64,000 bases of DNA from DASZBR01 sp035943935 (GTDB taxonomy: Bacteria; Pseudomonadota; Gammaproteobacteria; DASZBR01), in assembly GCA_035943935.1 (NCBI GenBank), contig DASZBR010000017.1, forward strand, positions 1-64,000. The letters run 5' to 3'. The translations under genes were made by a program, and so were the position numbers. Shown here one piece after another: positions 35,087-44,702 of this stretch (the first letter of the stretch is position 1; every line of letters starts with the position of its first letter). The notes below the pieces were generated by a model. It saw nothing but the letters and a program-made list of their open reading frames with translations, was not told the origin of the DNA and made no database searches.

Positions 35087-35865
35087 TTTTGCGGCCCTCT
35101 GTTTAAATCTAAAATATGCTTCAATCCCAGTAAAATTAAGTCCGGCATCAGTTCTGTAAAGATATGTTCTTGTTCAAACAGATGACTAAAACCCCCACAA
35201 CCTATAATCACTGGGGCATCGTCCTTGAAGTACTCTTCTGTGATGCGTTGGGTGATTTCTCGAAAGACGCCCAACTGCCCAAAGTATAACCCAGATTGGA
35301 TGCTGGCAGTGGTGTTTTTGCCCAAAACACTGGGTGGTTTCATGATTTCGACCGCAAACAGTTTGGCCGTATTGCCCTGTAAAGCCTCCATCGAAAGCCG
35401 CATACCCGGCAAGATAGCGACACCCAAATATTCCTGTTTTTTGTTGATGGCCGAGAAGGTTGTGGCCGTTCCCATGCTGATGATAATGATGTTTTTCTTA
35501 GGGAAAAGCTGAGTTGCCGCGACGGCATCGGCGATTAAATCAGCCCCTAATTCACTGGGTTGGTCTATTTTGATGGTCAAATTAGTTTTAATTTCTGAGC
35601 TTATAAATAGCGGATTAATATTGAAATATTTAATACAGGCTGATCTCAGTGAGTAATCTAACGATGGCACGACGGATGAGATAGCAATATCTTTTATTTT
35701 TTTAATATCACAGCCGTTTTCTTTGATAACCGCTTTTAAAAAAATGCCTAATTCATCTGACGTATTATGCAATGCGGTGGCATGACGAAATCGAAGTGAT
35801 ATTTTATCGTCATTAAAAATACCACCAAAAATATGGGAGTTTCCGACATCAAGACAAAGCTGCAT
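35083..35865 (-). CDS. coaX: Type III pantothenate kinase, with an unusual phosphate-motif residue
   Basis: CoaX phosphorylates pantothenate in the first step of coenzyme A synthesis. The 260-residue protein has CLDVGN (Asp6) at the start, the pantothenate-binding GADLIADAVAA, GTATTF and GCGGFSHLF. In the second phosphate motif most type III kinases have an Asp (as in IDxGTAxT); here the sequence is IISMGTATTF with Ser130 at that position. The loss could lower activity. It overlaps folD by 17 bases. Confidence 0.92.
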   Translation of the reverse strand: MQLCLDVGNSHIFGGIFNDDKISLRFRHATALHNTSDELGIFLKAVIKENGCDIKKIKDIAISSVVPSLDYSLRSACIKYFNINPLFISSEIKTNLTIKIDQPSELGADLIADAVAATQLFPKKNIIIISMGTATTFSAINKKQEYLGVAILPGMRLSMEALQGNTAKLFAVEIMKPPSVLGKNTTASIQSGLYFGQLGVFREITQRITEEYFKDDAPVIIGCGGFSHLFEQEHIFTELMPDLILLGLKHILDLNRGPQK

Positions 35866-36685
35866 GATACGTATTCTCCAATAACATTGCGATCGTCATA
35901 GGGCCCACACCACCTGGAACCGGTGTAATAAAACTGGATTTTTGAGCGGCTTTTTCAAAATCCAGATCACCGACAAAAGATCCGTCCTCTAATTGGTGTT
36001 GGCCTACATCAACAATAATAGCGCCAGATTTAATCCAGCTCGCATCAATTAAACCTCTTTTGCCCGTCGCAGAAATTAATAAATCAGCTGAATTTATATG
36101 GGATTTAAGATCAGTGGTTTTGGAATTACACACGGTTACGGTACTGCCTGCTAATAATAATTCTAACGCCATCGGTTTGCCGACAATAGTGGATGCGCCA
36201 ACAATAACCGCGTTTAATCCGCTTAAATTAATTTTATAATGTTTTAATAGGCGAATTATTCCATGCGGCGTACAGGGTCTGAGTGACGGAATGCCTTGTG
36301 CTAAACGTCCCATGTTAATCGGATGAAATCCATCGACATCTTTTTTGGGTGAAATAGCTTCTATAATTTTATTTTTATTTATATATTCGGGAAGCGGAAG
36401 CTGTACAAGAATGCCATCAATATTTTCGTCATGATTAAGTTTATCTATTTGATCTAATAAATCATCTTCTGAAACCATGTCGTCGAGTAAAATATCTTTT
36501 GAATGCATGCCAATTAATTTCGCTTTGGCTTTTTTGCTTTTGACGTAGAGTTGAGACGCCGGATTTTTGCCGACTAAAATAACGGCCAACGTAGGAGCGC
36601 GTTTTTGTAACTTAATCTTTTTGCTTAAATCATCCAGAATATGCTGTGCAACCTCTTTTCCGGATAATAATTGATATGTTGTCAT
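35849..36685 (-). CDS. folD: Methylenetetrahydrofolate dehydrogenase / methenyltetrahydrofolate cyclohydrolase
   Basis: FolD interconverts one-carbon folates. The 278-residue length is usual. The catalytic Tyr47-xxx-Lys51 (YVKSK) is present, followed by VQLPLPEYI, KDVDGFHPIN and the NADP-binding IVGASTIVGKPMALELL; PVPGGVGPMTIAMLL closes it. First gene of the folD-coaX-rubredoxin unit, all overlapping. Confidence 0.97.
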   Translation of the reverse strand: MTTYQLLSGKEVAQHILDDLSKKIKLQKRAPTLAVILVGKNPASQLYVKSKKAKAKLIGMHSKDILLDDMVSEDDLLDQIDKLNHDENIDGILVQLPLPEYINKNKIIEAISPKKDVDGFHPINMGRLAQGIPSLRPCTPHGIIRLLKHYKINLSGLNAVIVGASTIVGKPMALELLLAGSTVTVCNSKTTDLKSHINSADLLISATGKRGLIDASWIKSGAIIVDVGQHQLEDGSFVGDLDFEKAAQKSSFITPVPGGVGPMTIAMLLENTYHAALS

Positions 36686-36710
36686 TTCTCGCCATTTTCC
36701 TGTAGCAGGG

Positions 36711-36716
36711 TATAAT
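36711..36716 (+). promoter_or_regulatory. Consensus -10 box for the penicillin acylase gene
   Basis: An exact TATAAT lies 32 bases before the ATG at 36749, followed by GCGGCATC, a GC-rich discriminator. No good -35 hexamer is seen at 16-18 bases upstream. The gap between folD and this gene is 63 bases. Confidence 0.5.
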
Positions 36717-36748
36717 GCGGCATCTTAGCATTTTGAAAGGAAATTCGC

Positions 36749-39010
36749 ATGCGTGTGTGGCTTAAGCGGTTAGGTTTTGTGCTGCTGATTGTTCTCCTAT
36801 TTTTTATTGCCGCAGGATTTTATCTGTATTCCAGAAGCCATACGCAAGAGTCGGGAACCATTCACCTGAGAGGCCTTAAAGGTGATGTCACCATTACACG
36901 CGACCAATATGGCGTACCGCATATTGTAGCGGCGAAAAGCGATTTAGATGCGTTCTATGCATTGGGTTATGTGCATGCGCAGGATAGATTTTGGCAAATG
37001 GAATTTCAGCGACATGTTGTGCAAGGAACGCTGAGTGAATTGTTTGGAACGGCAACGATTGAAAAAGACGAATATTTACGTACGTGGGGATTTTACCGTG
37101 CTGCGCGAACGTCGTGGGAATCCTTGTCTCCGGAAAGCAAAGCTATCATACAAAGTTACTCCGATGGCGTGAACGCATTTTTAAGCCAAAAAAAATATCC
37201 CCTGCAAATGATTTTATTAAATGATCAACCCAAACCCTGGACTAATATTGATAGTATTGCCTGGCAAAAAATGTTGGCATGGGATCTTCAAAATCAATGG
37301 AAATCAAAATTAAAAAATTATTTAGTCGAACAAAAATTGGGCAAATCTCAAATTCCCATATTATTTCCATCCTATCCGAAAGATGGCACGACCATATTAA
37401 GCGATGAAGATTTAAAACAAAGCGGGATCTATTCTGCCAATGTTTTAACGTCATTTTTAAATATCGAAAATCCGCATGACAAGGGTTCGAATAATTGGGT
37501 GGTGTCCGGTAAATGGACGACGTCGGGTTATCCGATGTTAGCCAATGATCCGCATTTAGGATTACAAGCGCCGGCGCTGTGGTATTTAGCAGATATTAAA
37601 GGCCCGACGATTCATGTGGTGGGTGCTACTTTGCCGGGTGTGCCCGGTGTTGTCATTGGCCATAATGATCATATTGCGTGGGGCGTGACGAATGTAAATC
37701 CAGATACGCAAGATTTATATATTTTAAACGCAGATTCGCCAGTTCATGTGATTAACGAAATTATTCATGTGCGTGGTAAGCCAGATGTCAATTATCAGGT
37801 CAAGGTCAGCGATGAAGGACCTATTATTAGCCAAGTGACGGATGCCGGAAAAATTAATCAATTAGTCGCCTTAAAATGGTCTGCCTTAATGCCGGATGAT
37901 ACGACGGTGCAAAGCATGCTTGAAATTAATTATGCGAACAATTGGGATGAGTTTACGAAAGCGTTAAAAGATTTTGTGGTTCCGTCACAAAATTTTATTT
38001 ATGCGGATACGCAGGGAAATATCGGGTATTACGTGCCGGGACGTATTCCCATTCGACATTGGGATTCCAGTTTTCCTGTGCCTGATGACAGTGCGCATCA
38101 ATGGGATGGTTATATTCCCTTTGATAAAATGCCGCATGTCTATAATCCACCCGAGGGTTATATCGTTTCAGCGAATAATCGCGTGGTGTCCGATCATTAT
38201 CCGTATTATTTAACGTTTAGATGGAACGATCCGGATTATCGCGCAAAACGTATTGTTGAATTACTGACCGCCAATAGACCATTAGATAATAGTAAGTTTG
38301 AGAAAATCCAATTAGATACTGTTTCTTTATTATGGAAAGACATCTCACCTATCTTATTAAAAACGCAGCCCTTGGATGATCAAAGTAAAAAAGCGCTAGA
38401 TTTATTAAAAAACTGGAATGGCGATGCCTCGTTGGATAGCACGCAGAAAACCATCTTTGCGTATTGGTATCGTGAGCTAGAAAAAATGACGCCGGATTTT
38501 TTAGCGCCACTCGCTAAATTTCCTCAGCCTTTATTTATACAACAACAATTAGAAAGTAATGGTCAGTACTGCCAGAATTGTTCTGATTTTATGAGCAAAT
38601 CGTTACAAACGGCTATGCAAAAACTGACCTATGATTTGGGTAATGATCCCGAGCATTGGCAATGGCGCAAAGTCCATCGTGCGGTATTTCCTGAATTAGG
38701 ATTAGGAACGATTCCTGTATTGGATAATATCTGGAATCGATCGATTTCGACGCCGGGTGGATTATTTACCGTCAATGTCGGAACGTATGATATGCAAAAC
38801 TTTACCCAAACCGATGGGGCGAGTTACCGTGAAATTATTGATTTGAATAATTTTAATCAAAGCGAATTTATTCAAACCTTAGGACAATCCGATAATATTT
38901 TCAGCTCGCATTACGATGATTACCTGCGTCCGTGGCGTGATGGAAAATATGTGCCGATGACGAGTGAGCCGAAGGGGGATGTTAAAGTGTTGACGTTGTT
39001 GCCGGAGTGA
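36749..39010 (+). CDS. Penicillin acylase family (Ntn-hydrolase) protein
   Basis: A 753-residue exported amidase. A signal-anchor helix (LGFVLLIVLLFFIAAGFYL) starts it. The alpha region carries ITRDQYGVPHIVA and ALGYVHAQDRFWQMEFQR; the predicted autocleavage is before Ser247 in KGSNNWVVSG, which becomes the N-terminal nucleophile of the beta chain. Family members cleave penicillins, N-acyl homoserine lactones or other amides; the natural substrate here is unknown. AAGGAAA precedes the start. Its 3' end overlaps the convergent MFS gene by 29 bases. Confidence 0.92.
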   Translation: MRVWLKRLGFVLLIVLLFFIAAGFYLYSRSHTQESGTIHLRGLKGDVTITRDQYGVPHIVAAKSDLDAFYALGYVHAQDRFWQMEFQRHVVQGTLSELFGTATIEKDEYLRTWGFYRAARTSWESLSPESKAIIQSYSDGVNAFLSQKKYPLQMILLNDQPKPWTNIDSIAWQKMLAWDLQNQWKSKLKNYLVEQKLGKSQIPILFPSYPKDGTTILSDEDLKQSGIYSANVLTSFLNIENPHDKGSNNWVVSGKWTTSGYPMLANDPHLGLQAPALWYLADIKGPTIHVVGATLPGVPGVVIGHNDHIAWGVTNVNPDTQDLYILNADSPVHVINEIIHVRGKPDVNYQVKVSDEGPIISQVTDAGKINQLVALKWSALMPDDTTVQSMLEINYANNWDEFTKALKDFVVPSQNFIYADTQGNIGYYVPGRIPIRHWDSSFPVPDDSAHQWDGYIPFDKMPHVYNPPEGYIVSANNRVVSDHYPYYLTFRWNDPDYRAKRIVELLTANRPLDNSKFEKIQLDTVSLLWKDISPILLKTQPLDDQSKKALDLLKNWNGDASLDSTQKTIFAYWYRELEKMTPDFLAPLAKFPQPLFIQQQLESNGQYCQNCSDFMSKSLQTAMQKLTYDLGNDPEHWQWRKVHRAVFPELGLGTIPVLDNIWNRSISTPGGLFTVNVGTYDMQNFTQTDGASYREIIDLNNFNQSEFIQTLGQSDNIFSSHYDDYLRPWRDGKYVPMTSEPKGDVKVLTLLPE

Positions 39011-40166
39011 TTTGTTTAAAAATAAACATCATGGCTATACATAACACAATATAAACACAGGGTAATAATAAAGCCGTTTGGGTAAATAATCCTAGACTTA
39101 ATACCCCAACGGTTGCTGTACTCATGTTAATAAAACTCATGACAGCGGCACCATGTGATTTATCTGTGACATGACTCATCGCAATACCTGATGCGTTGGA
39201 CATAATAAAACACGAGCCAAAGTACAAGACCGCGCATGGCAAAAATAATGAAAATACTATGGGTAGATGCAGCAACATGCCTGCAAAAAGTAATAGTACG
39301 CCGAGTGTGGAAATTCCTATGCCAAATTTAATAATAGTTTTGAGGGCATGTTTTTTGGGTAGGGTTGAGCCAACTAACGATCCTAAAATTAAACCTATCG
39401 CAGGAATAATATTAAATAAGCCATATTCTGCACTGCTCATACCAAATAATTTTATGGCGATAAAGGGAGCGAGTGCGGCAAATACATAAATAAAACACGC
39501 TGAGCCACCCATCAATAATCCACACAACACTAATTCTGAGTTTTTAAATTGTTCGCCATAGGCGTGTAATAAGTGTTTTATTTCGAGTGCATGTAAGTTG
39601 AGTTTTGTTTGTGTTTCAGGTAAGCGCATCACAAAAAATAATAATATGATTCCATAGGCGACCCCTGCATAAAAACAACTCTCCCAGCCGTAATAGGTAT
39701 TTAAAATTCCACCGAGCGCAACGCCTAATCCTGGCGTGATTGCAAAAGCTAAAATTAAATGCGAAATTTTTTGGCTCGCCGCTTGTGTGTCATAACATTC
39801 GTTCACTAAGGTAAATGTCATTTTTAATCCCACGCCAGCGCCCAATGCACATAAAAATCGTGCAAGAACTAATACCCAGTATTGATGAATCACGCCGGCG
39901 AAGACACATAACAAGCTCGCGAGAATTTGTAAGGTAATACCGGTATACAACGCCGGTTTTCGTCCAAAGCGATTTGCGATGGGGCCGTACACTAATTGTC
40001 CAAGCGCATAGCCTATTAAGAACCAGGTAATGGTTTGCTGGGCGATTTTTGCGCTGATATCAAAGAAATGCGCGATATTCGGGAGCGCAGGGGTAAATAA
40101 CACGGCGTTTACCGAGGCAAACGAGATCATCAACAATAAGGTAAAAAACGGTAATTTAGGTTTCAT
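38982..40166 (-). CDS. MFS efflux transporter, Bcr/CflA type
   Basis: 394 residues and twelve predicted membrane helices. The motif A loop reads GPIANRFGRKPALYTGI after helix 2, as in drug:H+ antiporters. The substrate is unknown. It is divergent from the LysR-family gene at 40252, which is probably its regulator. Confidence 0.87.
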   Translation of the reverse strand: MKPKLPFFTLLLMISFASVNAVLFTPALPNIAHFFDISAKIAQQTITWFLIGYALGQLVYGPIANRFGRKPALYTGITLQILASLLCVFAGVIHQYWVLVLARFLCALGAGVGLKMTFTLVNECYDTQAASQKISHLILAFAITPGLGVALGGILNTYYGWESCFYAGVAYGIILLFFVMRLPETQTKLNLHALEIKHLLHAYGEQFKNSELVLCGLLMGGSACFIYVFAALAPFIAIKLFGMSSAEYGLFNIIPAIGLILGSLVGSTLPKKHALKTIIKFGIGISTLGVLLLFAGMLLHLPIVFSLFLPCAVLYFGSCFIMSNASGIAMSHVTDKSHGAAVMSFINMSTATVGVLSLGLFTQTALLLPCVYIVLCIAMMFIFKQITPATTSTL

Positions 40167-40182
40167 GAGGGCAGTATAGGGT

Positions 40183-40216
40183 TTGACAAATAACTAAACA
40201 ATGCTAGATTTGTCTA
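40183..40216. promoter_or_regulatory. Inverted repeat operator between the MFS pump and LysR genes
   Basis: TTGACAAAT (40183-40191) and ATTTGTCTA (40208-40216) are inverted with one mismatch around 16 bases. LysR proteins bind dyads of this kind near their own divergent promoters. The left arm contains TTGACA, which with TAGATT 16 bases on could be the lysR promoter, so binding would also block its own transcription. Confidence 0.55.
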
Positions 40217-40251
40217 ATTACTGTTAACCAATCTGCAACAATGGAGATCCT

Positions 40252-41115
40252 ATGAGTAAGCTCGATCAAATCGCGGCGTTTTTAGCGGTGATTGAAGAAA
40301 ATGGTTTTGCGGCGGCGGCGAGAAAGCAGGGCGTTTCAACCGCAGCAGTGAGTCGTCAGGTCTCTCGGCTTGAAGCTGATTTGAAAGTCGAATTAATTAA
40401 ACGCACAACGCGCCAAGTGTCGTTAACCGAAATTGGTGCGCAGTATTATGAGCATGCCAAGAAAGTGTTGTCGGGATTATCAGATGCTGAAATGGCGATT
40501 ACAGGAAGTCGTGCAGAAGCGACGGGAATATTAAGCGTCACCAGTACGCGGTATTTTGCGATTCAATATTTATTGCCGCGTTTATCTGAATTTATGGCAT
40601 TAAATCCCAAATTGCGCATTAAGCTTGAATTGGCAGAGCGATTTCCTGATTTATCCCAAGAAAATGTTGATATTATTTTTGGTGTGTCCATTGAAGGTCC
40701 GCCAGATTTAGTGCGTCGACGTGTTGCTAGCACGCGTTATATTTTATGTGCCTCACCTGCGTACTTAAAAAAATACGGTACACCTAAAGCGCCGCATGAT
40801 TTAGCTAAACACCGCTATATAACGCACAGCATGAGAAAGCCAGATAATGTTGTGGTTTTTGAACATAATAAAAAAGTTTATGTTGAACCGATTTTATATT
40901 TGAATGATACGCATGCGATGCGAGAGTGTGCGTTGAAAGGGATGGGGATTGTGAACATGCACGATTATATGGTGAAAGAGGCCATTAAAGAAAAGCGTTT
41001 AGTTGAGCTTTTTCCGAAGCATCACGAGGCTGAGCAGCCGGTGTATTTGTATTATCAGCAGAGTCGTTATTTACAGCCGAAGATTAGGCGGTTTATTGAT
41101 TTTTATACGGAGTAA
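40252..41115 (+). CDS. LysR-family transcriptional regulator
   Basis: 287 residues. The N-terminal winged helix-turn-helix (GFAAAARKQGVSTAAVSRQV, residues 18-37) is followed by the periplasmic-binding-protein-like effector domain (TGILSVTSTRYFAIQYLLP onward). It resembles the AaeR/YhcS-like subgroup that often controls an adjacent efflux gene. The divergent MFS gene is the likely target. Ribosome site GGAGAT before the ATG. Confidence 0.9.
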   Translation: MSKLDQIAAFLAVIEENGFAAAARKQGVSTAAVSRQVSRLEADLKVELIKRTTRQVSLTEIGAQYYEHAKKVLSGLSDAEMAITGSRAEATGILSVTSTRYFAIQYLLPRLSEFMALNPKLRIKLELAERFPDLSQENVDIIFGVSIEGPPDLVRRRVASTRYILCASPAYLKKYGTPKAPHDLAKHRYITHSMRKPDNVVVFEHNKKVYVEPILYLNDTHAMRECALKGMGIVNMHDYMVKEAIKEKRLVELFPKHHEAEQPVYLYYQQSRYLQPKIRRFIDFYTE

Positions 41116-41167
41116 TACTCACTCTCCCCTTGACGCACCCTCCAACCCTATGGCTTAATGTCCTAAT

Positions 41168-41185
41168 GTAATAGCGTGTTAATAC
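41168..41185. promoter_or_regulatory. Weak dyad upstream of the TrpR-like regulator
   Basis: GTAATA and TAATAC are inverted with one mismatch around a 6-base centre, about 24 bases before the start codon. It could be an autoregulatory operator of the TrpR-like protein and thus control the whole histidine operon. The dyad is short and could be chance. Confidence 0.3.
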
Positions 41186-41208
41186 AGTATGACATCCTAA
41201 GGGGCAGT

Positions 41209-41514
41209 ATGAAAGCACAAGCAACGCACGGTAAAAGCTCAGATTATGGGCTCTATGAAGCAATTAACGCGATTAAAACAGCGAAAGAAGCCAAGGATTT
41301 CTTTGAGGATCTGTGCACACCCGCAGAAATTCAAGCGATGGCGGACAGATGGCGTGTGGTTGAACCGCTCAAAGCAGGCAAATCATATAGACAAATTTAT
41401 GACGAAACGGGCGTGAGCGTGACGACGATTGGTCGTGTGGCGCGATTTATTATGTCGGGTGTGGGCTATAATTTGATTTATAACCGAGTTAAAAACAAAG
41501 GCAAAAGCAAATGA
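41209..41514 (+). CDS. TrpR/YerC-family regulator at the head of the his operon
   Basis: 101 residues from the ATG at 41209 with AAGGGG upstream. It has the TrpR-like helical core: FFEDLCTPAEIQAMADRWRV, LKAGKSYRQIYDETGVSVTTIGRVARF as the helix-turn-helix. Regulators of this family next to his genes have been predicted by comparative genomics to be histidine repressors (called HisR). It overlaps hisG by 4 bases, so it is the first gene of the operon and may repress it in response to histidine. Confidence 0.85.
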   Translation: MKAQATHGKSSDYGLYEAINAIKTAKEAKDFFEDLCTPAEIQAMADRWRVVEPLKAGKSYRQIYDETGVSVTTIGRVARFIMSGVGYNLIYNRVKNKGKSK

Positions 41515-42386
41515 AAACGAAACAGCGACTTCGAATAGCTCTGCAAAAAAGCGGGCGTTTAAATACCGATTCTCTGGAATTATTAGCCAAGTGCGGTTTG
41601 AAAATTAAGCCTTCTAAGAATTCTTTATTATGTCATGTCGAAAAATTCCCTATCGATTTTCTATTTGTACGCGATGATGATATTCCAACACTGGTTATGG
41701 ACGGCGTGTGTGATTTAGGTATTGTGGGCGAGAATGTTTTATCTGAACAACTTAATCAAAATTTTGAGGTTATAAAAAAATTGGGTTTTGGCAAATGTCG
41801 ATTATCAATAGCCTTTCCTGAAAATAAAGAATATGTAAATCCGGCTTCGCTGGAAGGCTTAAGAATAGCGACGAGTTATCCTAATTTACTCAAGAAATAT
41901 TTAAAAAATAATAATATTAATTCAGAAATATTGGTTATCTCGGGTTCAGTAGAAATAGCACCCGGTTTAAACATGGCTGATGCCATTTGTGATTTAGTTT
42001 CATCCGGTAGAACACTTGAAGAAAATAAATTAAAAGAAGTCGACTGTATTATCCAAAGCCAAGCTGTGCTTATTCAAACGCAAAAAGAATTATCACCTGA
42101 GAAACTAGCATCCCTGGATTTATTATTAAATAGGCTAGATAGCGTATTGAGAGCGCATGAAAGCAAATACATTATGTTTCACGCGCCAAAATTAGCGCTA
42201 GAGTCTATTAAGACAATGCTGCCGGGTTTTGAGACGCCGACGGTGATGTCGCTCGAGGGAGTGGATGACAAAGTGGCTGTACACGTCATGGCCCGAGAAG
42301 ATATTTTTTGGGAAACCCTCGAAAAACTTAAAAAAATTGGCGCCAGTTCTATTTTAGTGTTGCCGATAGAGAAGATGCTCGCATGA
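41511..42386 (+). CDS. hisG: ATP phosphoribosyltransferase, long form
   Basis: HisG joins ATP and PRPP, the first committed and feedback-controlled step of histidine synthesis. The 291 residues include the catalytic lobes (RIALQKSGRLNTDSLELL, DLGIVGENVL, ICDLVSSGRTLEEN) and the C-terminal regulatory domain found only in the long form (from about 220: FETPTVMSLEGVDDKVAVH), so no HisZ partner is needed. Overlaps hisD by 4 bases. Confidence 0.96.
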   Translation: MKTKQRLRIALQKSGRLNTDSLELLAKCGLKIKPSKNSLLCHVEKFPIDFLFVRDDDIPTLVMDGVCDLGIVGENVLSEQLNQNFEVIKKLGFGKCRLSIAFPENKEYVNPASLEGLRIATSYPNLLKKYLKNNNINSEILVISGSVEIAPGLNMADAICDLVSSGRTLEENKLKEVDCIIQSQAVLIQTQKELSPEKLASLDLLLNRLDSVLRAHESKYIMFHAPKLALESIKTMLPGFETPTVMSLEGVDDKVAVHVMAREDIFWETLEKLKKIGASSILVLPIEKMLA

Positions 42387-43642
42387 AAAATAATTTAGCA
42401 AGACCATTATTATCAGAAAATTCTGATATCGCTCAGAAGGTTGGTGAAATTATTCAAGCCGTAAGAGTGGGCGGAGATAATGTATTAATAGATTTAACCG
42501 AAAAATTTGATGGTGTTAAATTAGCGGAATTACAAGTTAGTCCAGCAGAATTTGAAAATATAAATATAAGTGATGAATCAAAAAACGCTATTATATTTGC
42601 TAAGAATCAGCTTGAGATTAATCACGCCACCCAATTACCTAAGCCCCAAAAAATTCAAACCTGTGAGGGCGTAATCTGCGAACGCCAAGCGCGGCCTATT
42701 GATCGTGTGGGTTTATATATTCCCGGTGGAACTGCACCCTTAATTTCAACCGTATTAATGCTAGCCGTGCCCGCTCAAATTGCAGGTAATGGTTTAAAAA
42801 TATTATGCACGCCGCCCAATAAGCAGGGTCAAACAGATCCGCATATTTTATTTGCTGCTCAATTATGTGGTATTGAGACGGTATATAAAATTGGTGGAGC
42901 GCAAGCGATTGCGGCAATGGCATACGGAACAGAGAGTATTCCTAAAGTCGATAAAATTTTTGGGCCAGGTAATCGCTGGGTAACACAAGCCAAGCAATTG
43001 GTTTCTCAAGATTCCGAGGGTGCCGCCATTGATATGCCTGCAGGGCCATCAGAAGTCATGGTGATTGCCGATGATGAGGCAAATCCTGCATTTGTTGCCG
43101 CGGATTTATTGTCACAAGCAGAGCATGGTGTTGATTCGCAAGTTATTTTAATTGCTTTATCTGAGCAATTTATTGGCCGTGTTAGATCAGCACTGGAATC
43201 CCAACTAGAAAAATTATCTCGCAAAAATATTATTATTCAGGCTTTAACACACAGCCGTATGATTGTTGCAGAAAATATTAATCAGGCTATAAATATTAGT
43301 AATAACTATGCTCCAGAGCATTTGATTTTACAGATTAATCATCCCGAAAAATATACAGATAAAATTAGTAACGCCGGCTCGGTATTTTTAGGTCCTTGGG
43401 CTCCCGAAACCATCGGTGATTATGTGACGGGTTCCAATCATGTGTTACCGACCTATGGTTATGCCAAAAATTATAGCGGCTTGTCTGTGTTGGATTTCAT
43501 GAAATTTATTAGCTTTCAATCAGTAACGAAATCAGGTTTAGTGAAAATGGGCCCGTATGCTGAAATTTTATCCAGTATAGAAGGCTTGGATGCGCACAAA
43601 AATGCAGTGTCTTTACGGTTAGCGGAGTTAAATAATGGATAA
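42383..43642 (+). CDS. hisD: Histidinol dehydrogenase
   Basis: HisD carries out the last two oxidations, histidinol to histidine, with zinc and NAD. The 419-residue protein is of standard length, with RPIDRVGLYIPGGTAPLIST, KIFGPGNRWVTQAKQLV, DMPAGPSEVMVIAD and NHVLPTYGYAKNYSGLSV. The 3' end overlaps hisC by 8 bases. Confidence 0.97.
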   Translation: MKNNLARPLLSENSDIAQKVGEIIQAVRVGGDNVLIDLTEKFDGVKLAELQVSPAEFENINISDESKNAIIFAKNQLEINHATQLPKPQKIQTCEGVICERQARPIDRVGLYIPGGTAPLISTVLMLAVPAQIAGNGLKILCTPPNKQGQTDPHILFAAQLCGIETVYKIGGAQAIAAMAYGTESIPKVDKIFGPGNRWVTQAKQLVSQDSEGAAIDMPAGPSEVMVIADDEANPAFVAADLLSQAEHGVDSQVILIALSEQFIGRVRSALESQLEKLSRKNIIIQALTHSRMIVAENINQAINISNNYAPEHLILQINHPEKYTDKISNAGSVFLGPWAPETIGDYVTGSNHVLPTYGYAKNYSGLSVLDFMKFISFQSVTKSGLVKMGPYAEILSSIEGLDAHKNAVSLRLAELNNG

Positions 43643-44702
43643 TATTGTCAGAGCGGATTTAATTAATTTTAATGCTTATAGCTCAGCGCGCGACGAAGCA
43701 AAATCAGGGAAAATTTGGCTGAATGCCAATGAATCGCCGTATGATGTTGAGTTAAGCAATAAAACTAAAATAAACCGTTATCCTGAAAAACAATCAGCTG
43801 ATTTAAGTCATAAAATAGCTGGGTTATTTAAGATTAAAAAAAATCAATTAATCATTTCGCGTGGCAGTGATGAAGTGATTGATTTATTGGTTAGGCTTTG
43901 TTGCACAGCAGGTGAAGATGCGATTTTAATTTGCCCGCCGACGTATGGTATGTATGCGGTGAGTGCGCGATTACAAAATGCAGAAATTATTCAGGTGCCC
44001 TTATTAAAATCCACGGATTTTCAATTAGACATGGAAAGTATTTTAAATATGAAAAACAAACAAAATAAAAACATTAAAATTATTTTTCTATGCTCACCCA
44101 ATAATCCAACAGGTAATTTGATTAAAAAAGAAGATATATTTTCACTCTGCGAGGCTTATGCGGGAAAAAGCTTAATTGTTGTTGATGAGGCCTATATAGA
44201 CTATGCGGACGCGAAAAGTTTAGCTGAATATATTAATAAATATAAAAATTTAGTTATCTTAAGAACGTTCTCTAAAGCCTATGGATTGGCCGGAGCCAGA
44301 ATAGGATTTTTATTAGCCAATCAAGAGATTATACGCTGGCTATTGAAAATTATTGCGCCATATCCCTTATCTGCCGTAATTGCTGAGTATGTATTAAATA
44401 GGCTGTCTGATGAGCGACTTGCTGATATAAAAAATCAAATTAATGCTATAAAAGCAGAGCGCCTTAAGTTATTGACGGCCATAAAAAACATGCCCTGGGT
44501 GAAAAGAATCTGGCCCAGCGAAGCGAATTATTTATTAATAGAAACGCAGGATGCGCAAAAAATTATGCGTACATGTGCTGAGCAGGGTGTGGTGATCCGC
44601 GAAATGTTTGATAAACCCGGTTTGGATCACGCAATTCGGATTACTGTGGGTACACCTGAACAAAATACTGTGCTGATAAAAGTCTTAGAGGGGATAACAT
44701 AA
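43635..44702 (+). CDS. hisC: Histidinol-phosphate aminotransferase
   Basis: A PLP enzyme converting imidazole acetol phosphate to histidinol phosphate. 355 residues with WLNANESPYD at the start, CSPNNPTGN, VVDEAYIDY and the PLP lysine in TFSKAYGLAGARIGF. The stop shares one base with the hisB start (TAATG). The middle (about 130-145) has a low-complexity KNKQNKNIK stretch between strands. Confidence 0.96.
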   Translation: MDNIVRADLINFNAYSSARDEAKSGKIWLNANESPYDVELSNKTKINRYPEKQSADLSHKIAGLFKIKKNQLIISRGSDEVIDLLVRLCCTAGEDAILICPPTYGMYAVSARLQNAEIIQVPLLKSTDFQLDMESILNMKNKQNKNIKIIFLCSPNNPTGNLIKKEDIFSLCEAYAGKSLIVVDEAYIDYADAKSLAEYINKYKNLVILRTFSKAYGLAGARIGFLLANQEIIRWLLKIIAPYPLSAVIAEYVLNRLSDERLADIKNQINAIKAERLKLLTAIKNMPWVKRIWPSEANYLLIETQDAQKIMRTCAEQGVVIREMFDKPGLDHAIRITVGTPEQNTVLIKVLEGIT

